In this document: one piece after another, positions 55,517-63,872 of the stretch
Layout: each line of letters starts with the position of its first letter
Position numbering within the stretch: the first letter of the stretch is position 1
Assembly: GCF_013839525.1 (NCBI RefSeq)
Contig: NZ_JACDIS010000015.1
Span: 20,437-84,436 of the forward strand
DNA from: Chthonobacter rhizosphaerae
GTDB taxonomy: Bacteria; Pseudomonadota; Alphaproteobacteria; Rhizobiales; Pleomorphomonadaceae
Reading direction: 5' to 3'
DNA: 64,000 bases
Translations under genes and position numbers: made by a program
Notes under the pieces: generated by a model
Seen by the model: only the letters and a program-made list of their open reading frames with translations
Database searches by the model: none
What the model was told of the DNA's origin: nothing

Positions 55517-56179
55517 CTAGGCGGCGCTCATGTCACCAGGGTGACGGTCGGCCTCCCGTTCGAAGCGGTCGCAGAACGCCGCCACGTCCGTATCGCGGAA
55601 GTCAGCGAGGCGGGCAAGCACCGTCTCGACCGGCCAGTCCCACCAGGCGATCCGGATCAGCCGCTCTGCGATATCCCGCGAGAATCGCTCGCGGATCGGC
55701 TTCGCCGGCACGCCCCCGACGATGGTGTAGGGCGCCACGTCCCGGCTCACCACGGCGCCTGCCGCCAGCACCGCCCCGTCGCCCACGGTCACGCCCGGCA
55801 GCACCGTAACCCCGTGGCCGATCCACACGTCGTTGCCGATCGTCACCCGCGCGCCCCGGCGCGCCGCGAAGAAGGCGTGGTCGCGCTCCAGCGCGGTGTC
55901 GTAGTATTCCGGCGTGTAGGTGAGCCGGTGCTGGGTCGGCCGATCCATCGGATGGTTCGGCGCGCCGATCCGGACCTTGTCGGCGATGGCGCAATAGCGG
56001 CCGATGGTGGCGTCCGCCACGCTGCAGTCCTCGCCGATGTAGGACATGTCGCCGACGGTGGCGTAGGAGACGCGCGAATCCTTCAGGATCTCGCAGCGCT
56101 GACCGACCACCGCCTCGCGCAGGCGCACGGTCGGATCGATGAAGGTCTCGGCCAGCTTGGCCTTCGGTGTCTGGCTCAT
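55517..56179 (-). CDS. Hexapeptide-repeat acetyltransferase of the phn operon
   Basis: The 220-residue protein is a left-handed beta-helix acyltransferase ([80 protein letters not shown]) of the chloramphenicol/xenobiotic acetyltransferase branch often placed in phn operons. It probably acetylates aminoalkylphosphonates as PhnO does, although it is unrelated to PhnO. It stops 11 bases after phnL begins its end, in the same transcript. Confidence 0.9.
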   Translation of the reverse strand: MSQTPKAKLAETFIDPTVRLREAVVGQRCEILKDSRVSYATVGDMSYIGEDCSVADATIGRYCAIADKVRIGAPNHPMDRPTQHRLTYTPEYYDTALERDHAFFAARRGARVTIGNDVWIGHGVTVLPGVTVGDGAVLAAGAVVSRDVAPYTIVGGVPAKPIRERFSRDIAERLIRIAWWDWPVETVLARLADFRDTDVAAFCDRFEREADRHPGDMSAA

Positions 56180-56190
56180 GGGAGTCTCCC

Positions 56191-56889
56191 TCAGGCTGCC
56201 GCGCGGAACGACATGACGTCGACGATCCGGTCGGCCACCGCCGAGCGCACCTCCTCGTCGTGGAAGATGCCGAGCATCGCGACGCCCTGGCGCTTCTTTT
56301 CGCGGATCAGGTCCACCACCACGGCCCGGTTGGCGGCGTCCAGGGACGCGGTCGGCTCGTCGAGGAGGAGGATCGGGTGGTCGGTGACGAAGCCGCGGGC
56401 GACGTTCACCCGCTGCTGCTCGCCGCCGGAGAAGGTGGCGGGCGGCAGGGCGAACAGCCGCTCGGGCACGTTCAGCCTGGACAGGATCTCCCGCGCCCGG
56501 GAGCGGGCGAGCGCCCGGTCGACGCCGCGCGAGACGAGCGGCTCGGCCACCACGTCGAGGGCCGAGACCCTCGGAACCACCCGCAGGAACTGGCTCACGT
56601 AGCCGATCGTGGACTGCCGGAGGCGGACGATCCGGCGCGGGTCGGCGCTCGCCACGTCGACGAGCCTGTCGCCGTCGCGGACGAGGATCTGGCCGCCGTC
56701 GGCGCCGTAGTTGCCGTAGACCATCTTCAGGATCGAACTCTTGCCCGCTCCCGACGGCCCGCCGAGGACGACGCATTCGCCCGCGTCGACGGAGAAGTCC
56801 ACGCCCTGGACCACGGGCAGCTGCACCCCGCCCTGAAGATGCATGACAAAGGACTTGGAGAGACCGGAGACGACGATACGCGTTGCCAT
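56191..56889 (-). CDS. phnL: C-P lyase complex ATP-binding protein PhnL
   Basis: PhnL is an ABC-type ATPase that, with PhnG, H and I, is needed to couple the phosphonate to ribose triphosphate. The 232-residue protein has Walker [11 protein letters not shown], the signature [14 protein letters not shown], and Walker [12 protein letters not shown]. The segment [20 protein letters not shown] is typical of PhnL. It starts at ATG 56889, 10 bases after the phnK stop. Confidence 0.95.
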   Translation of the reverse strand: MATRIVVSGLSKSFVMHLQGGVQLPVVQGVDFSVDAGECVVLGGPSGAGKSSILKMVYGNYGADGGQILVRDGDRLVDVASADPRRIVRLRQSTIGYVSQFLRVVPRVSALDVVAEPLVSRGVDRALARSRAREILSRLNVPERLFALPPATFSGGEQQRVNVARGFVTDHPILLLDEPTASLDAANRAVVVDLIREKKRQGVAMLGIFHDEEVRSAVADRIVDVMSFRAAA

Positions 56890-56898
56890 GGTGTGTCC

Positions 56899-57705
56899 TC
56901 AGACCTGCAGGATGGAGGAGACGAGGAGCTGGGTGTAGGGCTCCCGCGGGTCGTCGAGCACCCGGTCGGTGAGGCCGTGCTCGATCACCTCGCCGCCCTT
57001 CATCACCAGCATGCGGTCGGAAAGGAGCCGGGCGACCGCCAGATCGTGGGTGACCACGATGGCGGCGAGGCCGAGATCCGCCACCAGCTGGCGCAGGAGA
57101 TCGAGGAGCCGCGCCTGGACGGAGACGTCGAGCCCGCCGGTCGGCTCGTCCATGAAGACGAGACGCGGCCGGGTCACTAGGTTGCGGGCGATCTGCAAGC
57201 GCTGGCGCATGCCGCCGGAGAAGGCGCGCGGGTCGTCGTCGATCCGGTCGGCTTCGATCTCCACCCGGGCGAGCCAGTCGAGGGCGGTCGACCGGATCCG
57301 GCCGTAGTGCCGGTCGCCGACGGCCATCAGCCGCTCGCCCACGTTGGCGCCGGCCGAGACCGTCATGCGCAGGCCGTCGGCCGGGTTCTGGTGCACGAAG
57401 CCCCAGTCGGTGCGGGCGAGCAGGCGCCGCTCCGCCTCGGTGAGCGAGAAGAGACCGCGCAGCCGGCCGTCCCGCATGCGGAACTCCACCGAGCCGGCGG
57501 TCGGCGTCAGCCGGCCGGCGAGGCAGTTGAGGAGCGTGGTCTTGCCGGACCCGCTCTCGCCGACCACGGCGACCACCTCGCCGGGGTAGACGTCGAGGCT
57601 CACGTCGCGGCAGCCGAGGCGGGAGCCGTAGTAGTGGGACAGGCGGGACACCTTGAGGAGCGGGCGCTCCTCCTCGGCGTCCGGCAGGGTGGCGACGGCG
57701 GACAT
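56899..57705 (-). CDS. phnK: C-P lyase complex ATP-binding protein PhnK
   Basis: PhnK is an ABC-type ATPase that binds the PhnGHIJ core and drives its remodelling. The 268-residue protein has Walker [10 protein letters not shown], a family-specific insert ([20 protein letters not shown]), the signature [14 protein letters not shown] and Walker [13 protein letters not shown]. It begins in the phnJ stop (TGATG overlap, 57703-57707), so translation is coupled. Confidence 0.95.
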   Translation of the reverse strand: MSAVATLPDAEEERPLLKVSRLSHYYGSRLGCRDVSLDVYPGEVVAVVGESGSGKTTLLNCLAGRLTPTAGSVEFRMRDGRLRGLFSLTEAERRLLARTDWGFVHQNPADGLRMTVSAGANVGERLMAVGDRHYGRIRSTALDWLARVEIEADRIDDDPRAFSGGMRQRLQIARNLVTRPRLVFMDEPTGGLDVSVQARLLDLLRQLVADLGLAAIVVTHDLAVARLLSDRMLVMKGGEVIEHGLTDRVLDDPREPYTQLLVSSILQV

Positions 57706-58754
57706 CAGCGGCTCTCCCCGGACAGGGCGCCCCGGTGGCCTTCGGCCCGGCGCTCCTCGCAGTGGTCGGTGTCGGAGCAGACGAACATGCGCCCTCCCCT
57801 GTCGTCGAGGATGACCTCGTCCAGGTAGACGCCCTCGGCGCCGCACAGGGCGCAGGGCTCCTTGAAGGTCTGGATCCGGAACGGATGGTCCTCGAAGTCG
57901 AGGCTGACAACGTCCGTGTGCGGCGGCACCGCGTAGATGCGCTTCTCGCGGCCGGCGCCGAAAAGCTGCAGCGCCTTGGAGCGGTGCATCTTCGGGTTGT
58001 CGAACTTCGGCGTCGGCGACGGATCCATGATGTAGCGGCCCTCCACCTTCACCGGGTAGGCGTAGGTGGTGGCGATGTGGCCGTGCCGGGCGATGTCCTC
58101 GTAGAGCTTCACGTGCATGAGGCCGTATTCCTCCAGCCCGTGCAGCTTGCGCGTCTCGGTCTCGCGCGGCTCCAGGTAGCGCAGGGGCTCCGGGATCGGC
58201 ACCTGGTAGACGAGGATCTGGTGCGCCTGCAGGGTCCGCTCCGGGATCCGGTGGCGGGTCTGGATGACGGTCGCGTCGGCGGTTCGGGTCGTCGTGGCGA
58301 CGCCGGCCGTCTTCTGGAAGAAGCCGCGGATCGCCACCGCGTTGGTGGTGTCGTCGGCGCCCTGGTCGATGACCTTCAGCACGTCGTCGGGCCCGAGCAC
58401 CGCCGCCGTCACCTGCACGCCGCCGGTACCCCAGCCGTAGGGCATGGGCATCTCGCGGGAGGCGAACGGCACCTGATAGCCCGGAATGGCGATCCCCTTC
58501 AGGATCGCGCGCCGGATCATGCGCTTGGTCTGCTCGTCGAGGTAGGCGAAGGAATAGGTTCGCAGGTTCGCCTGGTCGTCGAGGACGGCCCCGGGCGCCC
58601 CCTCTCTCCCGCTCTCTCCCACGAGGGGAGAGAGGGCTCCGTTCAGCTCTACACCGGCGTCCGCGCCCGCTCCGGACCCGCCAACGGGCCCTCTCTCCCC
58701 TCGTGGGAGAGAGTTGGAGAGAGGGGGGAACCTCGCGTCATCCATGTCAGTCAT
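57705..58754 (-). CDS. phnJ: C-P lyase PhnJ with N-terminal repeat insertion
   Basis: PhnJ is the radical-SAM enzyme that breaks the carbon-phosphorus bond, releasing alkane and a cyclic ribose phosphate. The 349-residue protein has the conserved core from [19 protein letters not shown] through [42 protein letters not shown] and [20 protein letters not shown], and the cluster Cys residues in [10 protein letters not shown] and [10 protein letters not shown]. The core starts at residue 69, whereas in E. coli (281 residues) it starts at about 9: the extra 60 residues are encoded by a palindromic repeat (58598-58728). The start ATG overlaps the phnI stop (ATGA), which supports it. Confidence 0.95.
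   Translation of the reverse strand: MTDMDDARFPPLSNSLPRGERGPVGGSGAGADAGVELNGALSPLVGESGREGAPGAVLDDQANLRTYSFAYLDEQTKRMIRRAILKGIAIPGYQVPFASREMPMPYGWGTGGVQVTAAVLGPDDVLKVIDQGADDTTNAVAIRGFFQKTAGVATTTRTADATVIQTRHRIPERTLQAHQILVYQVPIPEPLRYLEPRETETRKLHGLEEYGLMHVKLYEDIARHGHIATTYAYPVKVEGRYIMDPSPTPKFDNPKMHRSKALQLFGAGREKRIYAVPPHTDVVSLDFEDHPFRIQTFKEPCALCGAEGVYLDEVILDDRGGRMFVCSDTDHCEERRAEGHRGALSGESR
58598..58728. repeat. Large palindromic repeat inserted in frame in phnJ
   Basis: The left arm 58598-58637 and right arm 58688-58728 are inverted copies of each other (CCTCTCTCC, GCTCTCTCCCACGAGGGGAG, AGAGGGC), separated by 50 bases. Each arm itself contains a smaller palindrome of the CCCTCTCCC family found elsewhere in the window. 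The insert keeps the reading frame and contributes residues of about 8-60 of PhnJ. Confidence 0.9.
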
Positions 58755-59833
58755 TCGGCGGCCTCCTGGCGGGCGGCGATCTCGGCGCGCATGCGGCGGA
58801 TGAGGTCGAGTTCGGCCTGGAAGTCCACGTAGTGGGGCAGCTTCAGGTGCTCCACGAAGCCGGTGGACTGCACGTTGTCGGAATGGGAGAGGACGAATTC
58901 CTCGTCCTGGGCGGGCGCCACCCGGTCCTCGCCGAGGTCGCCGGCCCGGAGCGCCCGGTCGACGAGCGACATGGCCATGGCCTTGCGCTCCTGATGGCCG
59001 AACACGAGGCCGTAGCCGCGGGTGAAGGCGGGGGGCGCCTTGGCGGAGCCTTTGAACTGGGTGACCATCTGGCACTCGGTCACGGTGATGCGGCCGATGG
59101 CGACCGAGAAGCCGAGTTCCGGCACGTCGATCTCCACCTCCACGTCGCCGAGCCGGATCTCGCCCACGAACGGGTGGGTCCGGCCATAGCCGCGCTGGGT
59201 GGAATAGCCGAGCGCCAGGAGGAAGCCCTCGTCGCCGCGGGCGAGCGCCTGGAGGCGGAGATCCCGGTCGGCGGGAAAGCTCAGGGGCTCGCGGGTGAGG
59301 TCGCCGACGGGCGCGTCGGTTTCGGCCGGGTCCGGCTCGATCAGGCCCTCGTCGTTGAGAAGATCGGTCACCCGGGGCATGGCGGTCTCGTCCGCCGGAC
59401 GTTCGGCCGGGTCCGGCAGGTCCGGGTCGCCGGCCAGCAAGGGGTCGAGCAGCCGGTGGGTGTAGTCGAAGGTGGGGCCGAGGCACTGGCCGCCCGGCAG
59501 GTCCTTGAAGGTCGCCGAGATGCGCCGGCGCACCAGCATGGCGGCCGTGTCCACCGGCCGGGAGAAGCCGAAGCGCGGCAGGGTGGTCCGGTAGGCCCGC
59601 AGAAGGAAGATGGCCTCGATCAGGTCGCCCCGGGCCTGCTTCACCGCGAGGGCGGCGAGGTCCCGGTCGTAGAGCGAGCCTTCCGCCATCACGCGGTCGA
59701 CCGCCAGGGTGAGCTGTTCGGCGATCTGGGCGAGCGTGAGAGCGGGGACCGAGCGGTCGCCCCGGCGCTCGTGGGCGAGCAGGCGGTGGGCGGCGGCGAT
59801 CGCCTGTTCGCCCCCTTTGACGGCAACATACAT
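58751..59833 (-). CDS. phnI: C-P lyase core subunit PhnI
   Basis: PhnI is the nucleosidase-like subunit of the core complex that, with G, H and L, attaches the phosphonate to ribose 5-triphosphate. The 360-residue protein shows typical PhnI features: MYVAVKGGEQAIAAAHRLLA, SLYDRDLAALAVKQARGDLI, AMLVRRRISATFKDLPGGQC and MVTQFKGSAKAPPAFTRGYG near the C-terminal third, ending with FVEHLKLPHYVDFQAEL. It is four bases behind phnH. Confidence 0.95.
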   Translation of the reverse strand: MYVAVKGGEQAIAAAHRLLAHERRGDRSVPALTLAQIAEQLTLAVDRVMAEGSLYDRDLAALAVKQARGDLIEAIFLLRAYRTTLPRFGFSRPVDTAAMLVRRRISATFKDLPGGQCLGPTFDYTHRLLDPLLAGDPDLPDPAERPADETAMPRVTDLLNDEGLIEPDPAETDAPVGDLTREPLSFPADRDLRLQALARGDEGFLLALGYSTQRGYGRTHPFVGEIRLGDVEVEIDVPELGFSVAIGRITVTECQMVTQFKGSAKAPPAFTRGYGLVFGHQERKAMAMSLVDRALRAGDLGEDRVAPAQDEEFVLSHSDNVQSTGFVEHLKLPHYVDFQAELDLIRRMRAEIAARQEAAE

Positions 59834-59837
59834 GGCG

Positions 59838-60449
59838 TCACTCCGTGGTGGCGAGGCGGGCCGAGCGGGGCAGGCCCGCGACGAGCCCGTCGGCGACGAA
59901 GACGATGTCGACGCCGCGCGGGAAGAGCGCCCGGTTGGCGGCCCACTGGTCGAGGAAGCCGATCCGTTCCGGGTGGGCGGCGAACCGGCGGGGCGTCTCG
60001 AACCCCGGCCCGGTGAAGAGCGGCCCGGCGGCCGTGTCGAAGCGCTCCACCGCGATGACGAGCGTGGTCGAGCGGTCCGGATACTCGGCCGTGCCCTGGG
60101 CGAAGGCGGAGAGCGGCGGCAGGCGCGCCGGATCGGCCACCAGGGCGAACGCCGCGTCCATCGGCTCGGCGGTGACCGGCGCGCCGGTGTGGAAGGCGAG
60201 CCAGGCGCGCACCGCGTCCGATGCGGCGAGCGCCGGGTCCAGCCACACGGGCGTGTCCGGATCGGCGAGCGTCAGCGCGACCGCGCCGAGTTCGGCCGTG
60301 AGCGGCGCCGGCGGCCGAGCCGAGGGCGGCAGCGGCACCGGCCGGGCCGGCTCGGCGAGCGCCGCCATCACGGCCCGGAACACGGCCTGGGACTGGAACA
60401 CGGGATCGTGGAAGCCCCCTTCGAGGGTGTCTGCCGTCAGGGCGGCCAT
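59838..60449 (-). CDS. phnH: C-P lyase core subunit PhnH
   Basis: The 203-residue PhnH forms a dimer in the C-P lyase core. Typical segments are LEGGFHDPVFQSQAVFRAVM, ALAEPARPVPLP, ADPDTPVWLDP-like text around LADPDTPVWLDPAL, and GPGFETPRRFA and NRALFPRGVDIVF near the end. Length is normal. Its start overlaps the phnG stop (TGATG, 60447-60451). Confidence 0.94.
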   Translation of the reverse strand: MAALTADTLEGGFHDPVFQSQAVFRAVMAALAEPARPVPLPPSARPPAPLTAELGAVALTLADPDTPVWLDPALAASDAVRAWLAFHTGAPVTAEPMDAAFALVADPARLPPLSAFAQGTAEYPDRSTTLVIAVERFDTAAGPLFTGPGFETPRRFAAHPERIGFLDQWAANRALFPRGVDIVFVADGLVAGLPRSARLATTE

Positions 60450-60916
60450 CAGTCGTCTCCCCGGACCATGGTGAAGAAATCGACGCGGGTGGCGGCCGTC
60501 TCGGAGCGGGCCGAGTCGTCCTCCGCAGCGAGGCGGGCGCGGACGGGCGCGATCACTGCGGCCTCCACGGCCGGGCGCGTCCGCGGCCGCTGCCAGAGGG
60601 CGTCGAACACCGCGACGAGGCGCGCCTGCACCCGGTCGCGGCCGAGCACGTGGCCGGTGCCGACCGTGCCGTCGCCGAGCCTAACCGTGCAGCGGGTCAC
60701 GGTCGTCTCGCCGAGGTTGAACGGGCGCCCGCCGCCGCCCATGCGGCCGCGCACCATCACGAGCCCGGTCTCGGGCGCCCGGACGTCGAAGACGTCCGGC
60801 TTGTCGGGCCAGGCGGTCCAGGCGGCAGCGAGGTCGTCCCTGGTGGCGCGGGCCAGGACGCCGAGGACGGCGCGACGGGCGTCCGTATCGGCGTCGAGGC
60901 CTGAGAGACTGGTCAT
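60449..60916 (-). CDS. phnG: C-P lyase core subunit PhnG
   Basis: The 155-residue PhnG is the first gene of the operon. It has the family pattern ARRAVLGVLARATRDDLAAA, RAPETGLVMVRGRMGGGGRP, FNLGETTVTRCTVRL and GTGHVLGRDRVQARLVAVFD. The ATG at 60914-60916 was chosen because the upstream ATG at 60946 lies in the PhnF operator. An AGACCTGCC-type weak ribosome site precedes it. Confidence 0.94.
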   Translation of the reverse strand: MTSLSGLDADTDARRAVLGVLARATRDDLAAAWTAWPDKPDVFDVRAPETGLVMVRGRMGGGGRPFNLGETTVTRCTVRLGDGTVGTGHVLGRDRVQARLVAVFDALWQRPRTRPAVEAAVIAPVRARLAAEDDSARSETAATRVDFFTMVRGDD

Positions 60917-60934
60917 GGCAGGTCTCCGTTCAAT

Positions 60935-60979
60935 TGGTCTATACATCTATACCACTGGACCCGCGACGATGCATAGACC
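60935..60979. promoter_or_regulatory. Probable PhnF operators
   Basis: TGGTCTATACATCTATACCA (60935-60954) is a near-palindrome, and GGTCTAT (60936-60942) forms an inverted pair with ATAGACC (60973-60979). GntR/HutC-type regulators such as PhnF bind sites of the GGTNTA..TANACC kind. The second half-site overlaps the proposed -10 box, so binding would block phnG transcription. Confidence 0.65.
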
Positions 60980-60985
60980 GTCCGG

Positions 60986-61003
60986 ATGACAAGCCGATGA
61001 CGG
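60986..61003 (-). promoter_or_regulatory. Pho box before phnG
   Basis: On the minus strand CCGTCAT-CGGC-TTGTCAT matches the PhoB box (CTGTCAT-N4-CTGTCAT) at 12 of 14 conserved positions, with 11-base spacing of the half-sites. TATGCA, a weak -10 (60975-60970), lies 10 bases after it, the usual distance in PhoB-activated promoters. Confidence 0.7.
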
Positions 61004-61122
61004 CTGGACGGGATCCGGCGGACGGAAAAGAAGGCCGGAGACGCGGCGGATGATTGTGACAATCGCCGCCTGTATGAGTGGCCGGACCGATGCGAATCGA
61101 ACCATGGGGACACGACGGCCCG

Positions 61123-61866
61123 ATGACAGAAGGCATGGAGCGCGGCGGCGGCATCGCGCTCTGGCGACAGATCGCCGAGCAGATCAGGACCGAGATCGCC
61201 ACGGGGGTCTACGCGGTGGGCGACCGCCTGCCGCCGGAGGCCGACCTGGCGGCCCGGTTCGGCGTGAACCGCCACACCCTGCGGCGCGCCATGGCGGCGC
61301 TCGCCGAGGCCGACGTGGTGCGGATCGACCAGGGCCGCGGCACCTTCGTGCAGGCCGGGAGGCTCAGCTACCCGATCCGGCGGCGGACCCGATTCTCGGA
61401 AATCGTCTCGGCCCAGGCGCGCGAACCCTCCGGCCGCCTGATCGGCCACCGGCTGGAGGTGGCTGACGAGGCGGTCGCCACGCGGTTGAAGGTGGCGGCC
61501 GGCACGCCGGTACACCGGGTGGAGAGCCTGTCGGTCGCCGACGGCGTGCCGATCTCGCTCGCCGAGCACTGGATCCCGGCCGAGCGCTTCCCCCGCCTCG
61601 TGGAGGTCTACGCGGAGACCGGGTCCTTCACCAAGGTGCTCGAGGCCCACGGCGTGACCGACTACACCCGCCGGTCCACCCGGGTGACGGCGCGGGTGGC
61701 GGACGCCCTGGAAGGCCAGCGGCTCGGCCTGCCGCCGGGCTCCGCCGTGCTCGTGACGGAGAACATCGACGTGGACACGGCGGGCACGCCCGTGCAGACC
61801 TCCCGGACGCTGTTCGCCGGCGAGCGCGTGGAACTGGTGGTGGAACAGGGCGACGATCCGGCTTGA
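61123..61866 (+). CDS. phnF: Phosphonate operon regulator PhnF (GntR/HutC family)
   Basis: The 247-residue protein has an N-terminal GntR winged helix (ALWRQIAEQIRTEIATGVYA, DRLPPEADLAARFGVNRHTL, RRAMAALAEADVV) and a C-terminal UTRA ligand domain (SYPIRRRTRFSEIVSAQARE, VHRVESLSVADGVPISLAEH, VTENIDVDTAGTPVQ). It would repress the divergent phn operon until its ligand appears. ATG 61123 fits the family; GTG 61078 and ATG 61090 are alternatives. Confidence 0.92.
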   Translation: MTEGMERGGGIALWRQIAEQIRTEIATGVYAVGDRLPPEADLAARFGVNRHTLRRAMAALAEADVVRIDQGRGTFVQAGRLSYPIRRRTRFSEIVSAQAREPSGRLIGHRLEVADEAVATRLKVAAGTPVHRVESLSVADGVPISLAEHWIPAERFPRLVEVYAETGSFTKVLEAHGVTDYTRRSTRVTARVADALEGQRLGLPPGSAVLVTENIDVDTAGTPVQTSRTLFAGERVELVVEQGDDPA

Positions 61867-61922
61867 GGCGGCCTGCCGCATGCGGCACTCTCCTGCGCTT
61901 CAACGACAGAGGAGCGCGGTTC

Positions 61923-62864
61923 ATGTCCATCATCGTGGCGGTCGAGGGCTGGTCGCCGGCCGATTGGATCGAGGGCCTGAAGGCGGTGGCGCCGGACCGC
62001 GCCGTCCTGACGCCCGGCGACGACGTGGACCTCGCCGCGGTGGACTATGCGCTCGTCTGGAAGCCGCGGCCCGGCTATCTGGCCAGCCTGCCGAACCTGA
62101 AGGTCATCTTCTCGCTCGGCGCCGGCGTCGACCACCTGACGTCCGACCCGGACCTGCCGGACCTGCCGGTGGTGCGGATCGTCGACCCGGATCTCACCGG
62201 CCGGATGACCGAGTGGGTCCTCCTCCAGGTGCTGATGCACCATCGCCAGCAGCGGGCCTACGACGCCTTCCAGGCGAGGAAGACGTGGAAGTCGCTGCGC
62301 CAGTGGTCCTCGGCGGACGTCCGGGTCGGGATCATGGGCCTCGGCGTGCTCGGGATCGACGCCGCGCGGGCGCTGTCGGGCCTCGGCTTCCCGGTCGCCG
62401 GCTGGAGCCGGTCGCCGAAGACGGAGCCGGGCATCGACTGCTATTCCGGCGAGGCGGGCCTCGGCCCCTTCCTCGCCCGCACGGACATCCTGGTCGTGCT
62501 CCTGCCGCTCACTGAAGATACCCGGGGCATCCTCGACGCGTCGCTCGTCGACCGGCTCGCCAAGGACGGACCGCTCGGCGGCCCGGTGATTGTCAACGGC
62601 GGGCGCGGCGGCCTGCAGGTGGAGGACGACATCGTCGCGGCGCTGAAGGACGGGCGGCTGAGGGCCGCCAGCCTCGACGTGTTCGTCACCGAGCCGCTGC
62701 CGGCGGAAAGCCCGCTCTGGGACGCGCCGAACCTCACCATCACGCCGCACGTGGCCGCGGAGAGCGACCCCCTGGCGCTCAGCCGCTACGTGGCCCGCCA
62801 GATCGCCGCCTTCGAGCGCGGCGAGCCGCTGCAGAACCTGGTGGACCGCTCGCGCGGCTACTGA
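61923..62864 (+). CDS. ghrA: Glyoxylate/hydroxypyruvate reductase A-like 2-hydroxyacid dehydrogenase
   Basis: The 313-residue NAD(P)H-dependent dehydrogenase has a Rossmann domain with VGIMGLGVLGIDAARALSGL, the catalytic Arg in NGGRGGLQVEDD, Glu in FVTEPLP and His in ITPHVAAESDP. The short first domain (WKPRPGYLASLPNLKVIFSL, GAGVDHL) is that of the GhrA branch. It follows phnF in the same direction after 56 bases. Any link to phosphonate metabolism, such as reduction of glyoxylate, is only a possibility. Confidence 0.9.
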   Translation: MSIIVAVEGWSPADWIEGLKAVAPDRAVLTPGDDVDLAAVDYALVWKPRPGYLASLPNLKVIFSLGAGVDHLTSDPDLPDLPVVRIVDPDLTGRMTEWVLLQVLMHHRQQRAYDAFQARKTWKSLRQWSSADVRVGIMGLGVLGIDAARALSGLGFPVAGWSRSPKTEPGIDCYSGEAGLGPFLARTDILVVLLPLTEDTRGILDASLVDRLAKDGPLGGPVIVNGGRGGLQVEDDIVAALKDGRLRAASLDVFVTEPLPAESPLWDAPNLTITPHVAAESDPLALSRYVARQIAAFERGEPLQNLVDRSRGY

Positions 62865-62885
62865 GCGGGGCGGCAAACGGAAAAC

Positions 62886-62912
62886 GGGCGCGCCCGTCTC
62901 CAGGGCGCGCCC
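62886..62912. terminator. Terminator shared by ghrA and wrbA
   Basis: GGGCGCGCCC occurs twice (62886-62895 and 62903-62912) and, being self-complementary, pairs across a 7-base loop. It is followed on the minus strand by GTTTTCCGTTT, so it suits wrbA best, and it lies in the gap between the convergent genes. Confidence 0.7.
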
Positions 62913-62936
62913 GCGCGTCGTTTCGAAACGGCCGGA

Positions 62937-63536
62937 TCAGCCGAACAGCTTGCCGGCGATCCCGGCCACGAAGCGGCCCTGGAAGCGGGCGCCCTCGAGC
63001 TCGTTCTCGCTCGGCTGGCGCGAGCCGTCGCCGCCGGCGAGCGTGCTGGCGCCGTAGGGCGTGCCGCCGGTGATCTCGTCCATCTTCATCTGGCCAGGGA
63101 AGGCGTAGGGCAGGCCGACGACCACCATGCCGTGGTGGAAGAACACCGTGTGCATGGACGTGAGCGTCGTCTCCTGGCCGCCGTGCTGGGTGGCCGTGGA
63201 GGTGAAGGCCGACGCCACCTTGCCGACCAGCTTGCCCTGAGCCCAGAGGCCACCGGTCTGGTCGAGGAAGTTCTTCATCTGGGCGGCCATGTTGCCGTAG
63301 CGGGTCGGCGAGCCGAAGATGATCGCGTCGTAGTCGGCGAGTTCGGTGGGGTCGGCGATCGGGGCCGCCTGGTCGAGCTTGTAGTGGGCGGAGGAGGCCA
63401 CTTCCTGAGGAACCAGCTCGGGCACGCGCTTCACGGTCACCGTCGCGCCGGCGGAGCGGGCGCCTTCGGCCACCGCGTTCGCCATCTTCTCCACGTGACC
63501 CCAGCTGGAATAGTAGAGCACCAGGACCTTTGCCAT
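62937..63536 (-). CDS. wrbA: NAD(P)H:quinone oxidoreductase WrbA
   Basis: WrbA is an FMN-dependent enzyme that reduces quinones by two electrons and protects against redox stress. The 199-residue protein has the flavodoxin-like start [20 protein letters not shown], the FMN loop [34 protein letters not shown] and [20 protein letters not shown], all standard. It stands alone. Confidence 0.95.
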   Translation of the reverse strand: MAKVLVLYYSSWGHVEKMANAVAEGARSAGATVTVKRVPELVPQEVASSAHYKLDQAAPIADPTELADYDAIIFGSPTRYGNMAAQMKNFLDQTGGLWAQGKLVGKVASAFTSTATQHGGQETTLTSMHTVFFHHGMVVVGLPYAFPGQMKMDEITGGTPYGASTLAGGDGSRQPSENELEGARFQGRFVAGIAGKLFG

Positions 63537-63775
63537 CCGTTCATTCCCTTCAGTTCGGCTGTGCGACCGACGCGCACGGGGCGCCTCGCTCGCCCACCCA
63601 TATCGGGTCGGCGGACGCCGAAGTGACCCCTGAACACAGTGTTGCCGGATCGCTGAACAGTCGGGGACGGGCCGTTCACCCGCCCCCTCTCACACCCGGA
63701 ACGGCGTGCCGCCCCGACCGGTTCCCCTGCCCGGCCGCCCTTGTGAGGGCGCGCGACCTCTGCCAGAGTGTCGAT

Positions 63776-63787
63776 GTAATCGGTTAC
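63776..63787. promoter_or_regulatory. LacI-type operator before the sugar isomerase gene
   Basis: GTAATCGGTTAC is close to the LacI-family consensus GTAANCGNTTAC, with a central CG and symmetric GTAA/TTAC arms. It lies 86 bases before the start of the isomerase. The rest of the 336-base gap (63537-63872) shows no other recognisable feature. Confidence 0.65.
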
Positions 63788-63872
63788 TTTCGGGCGCCGG
63801 CCGCCTCCGGCCGCGTCGGACGACGACCGCCGGGCCATGGCGTCCGGCACTCCCGGGGAGGAGTTCACGCTG

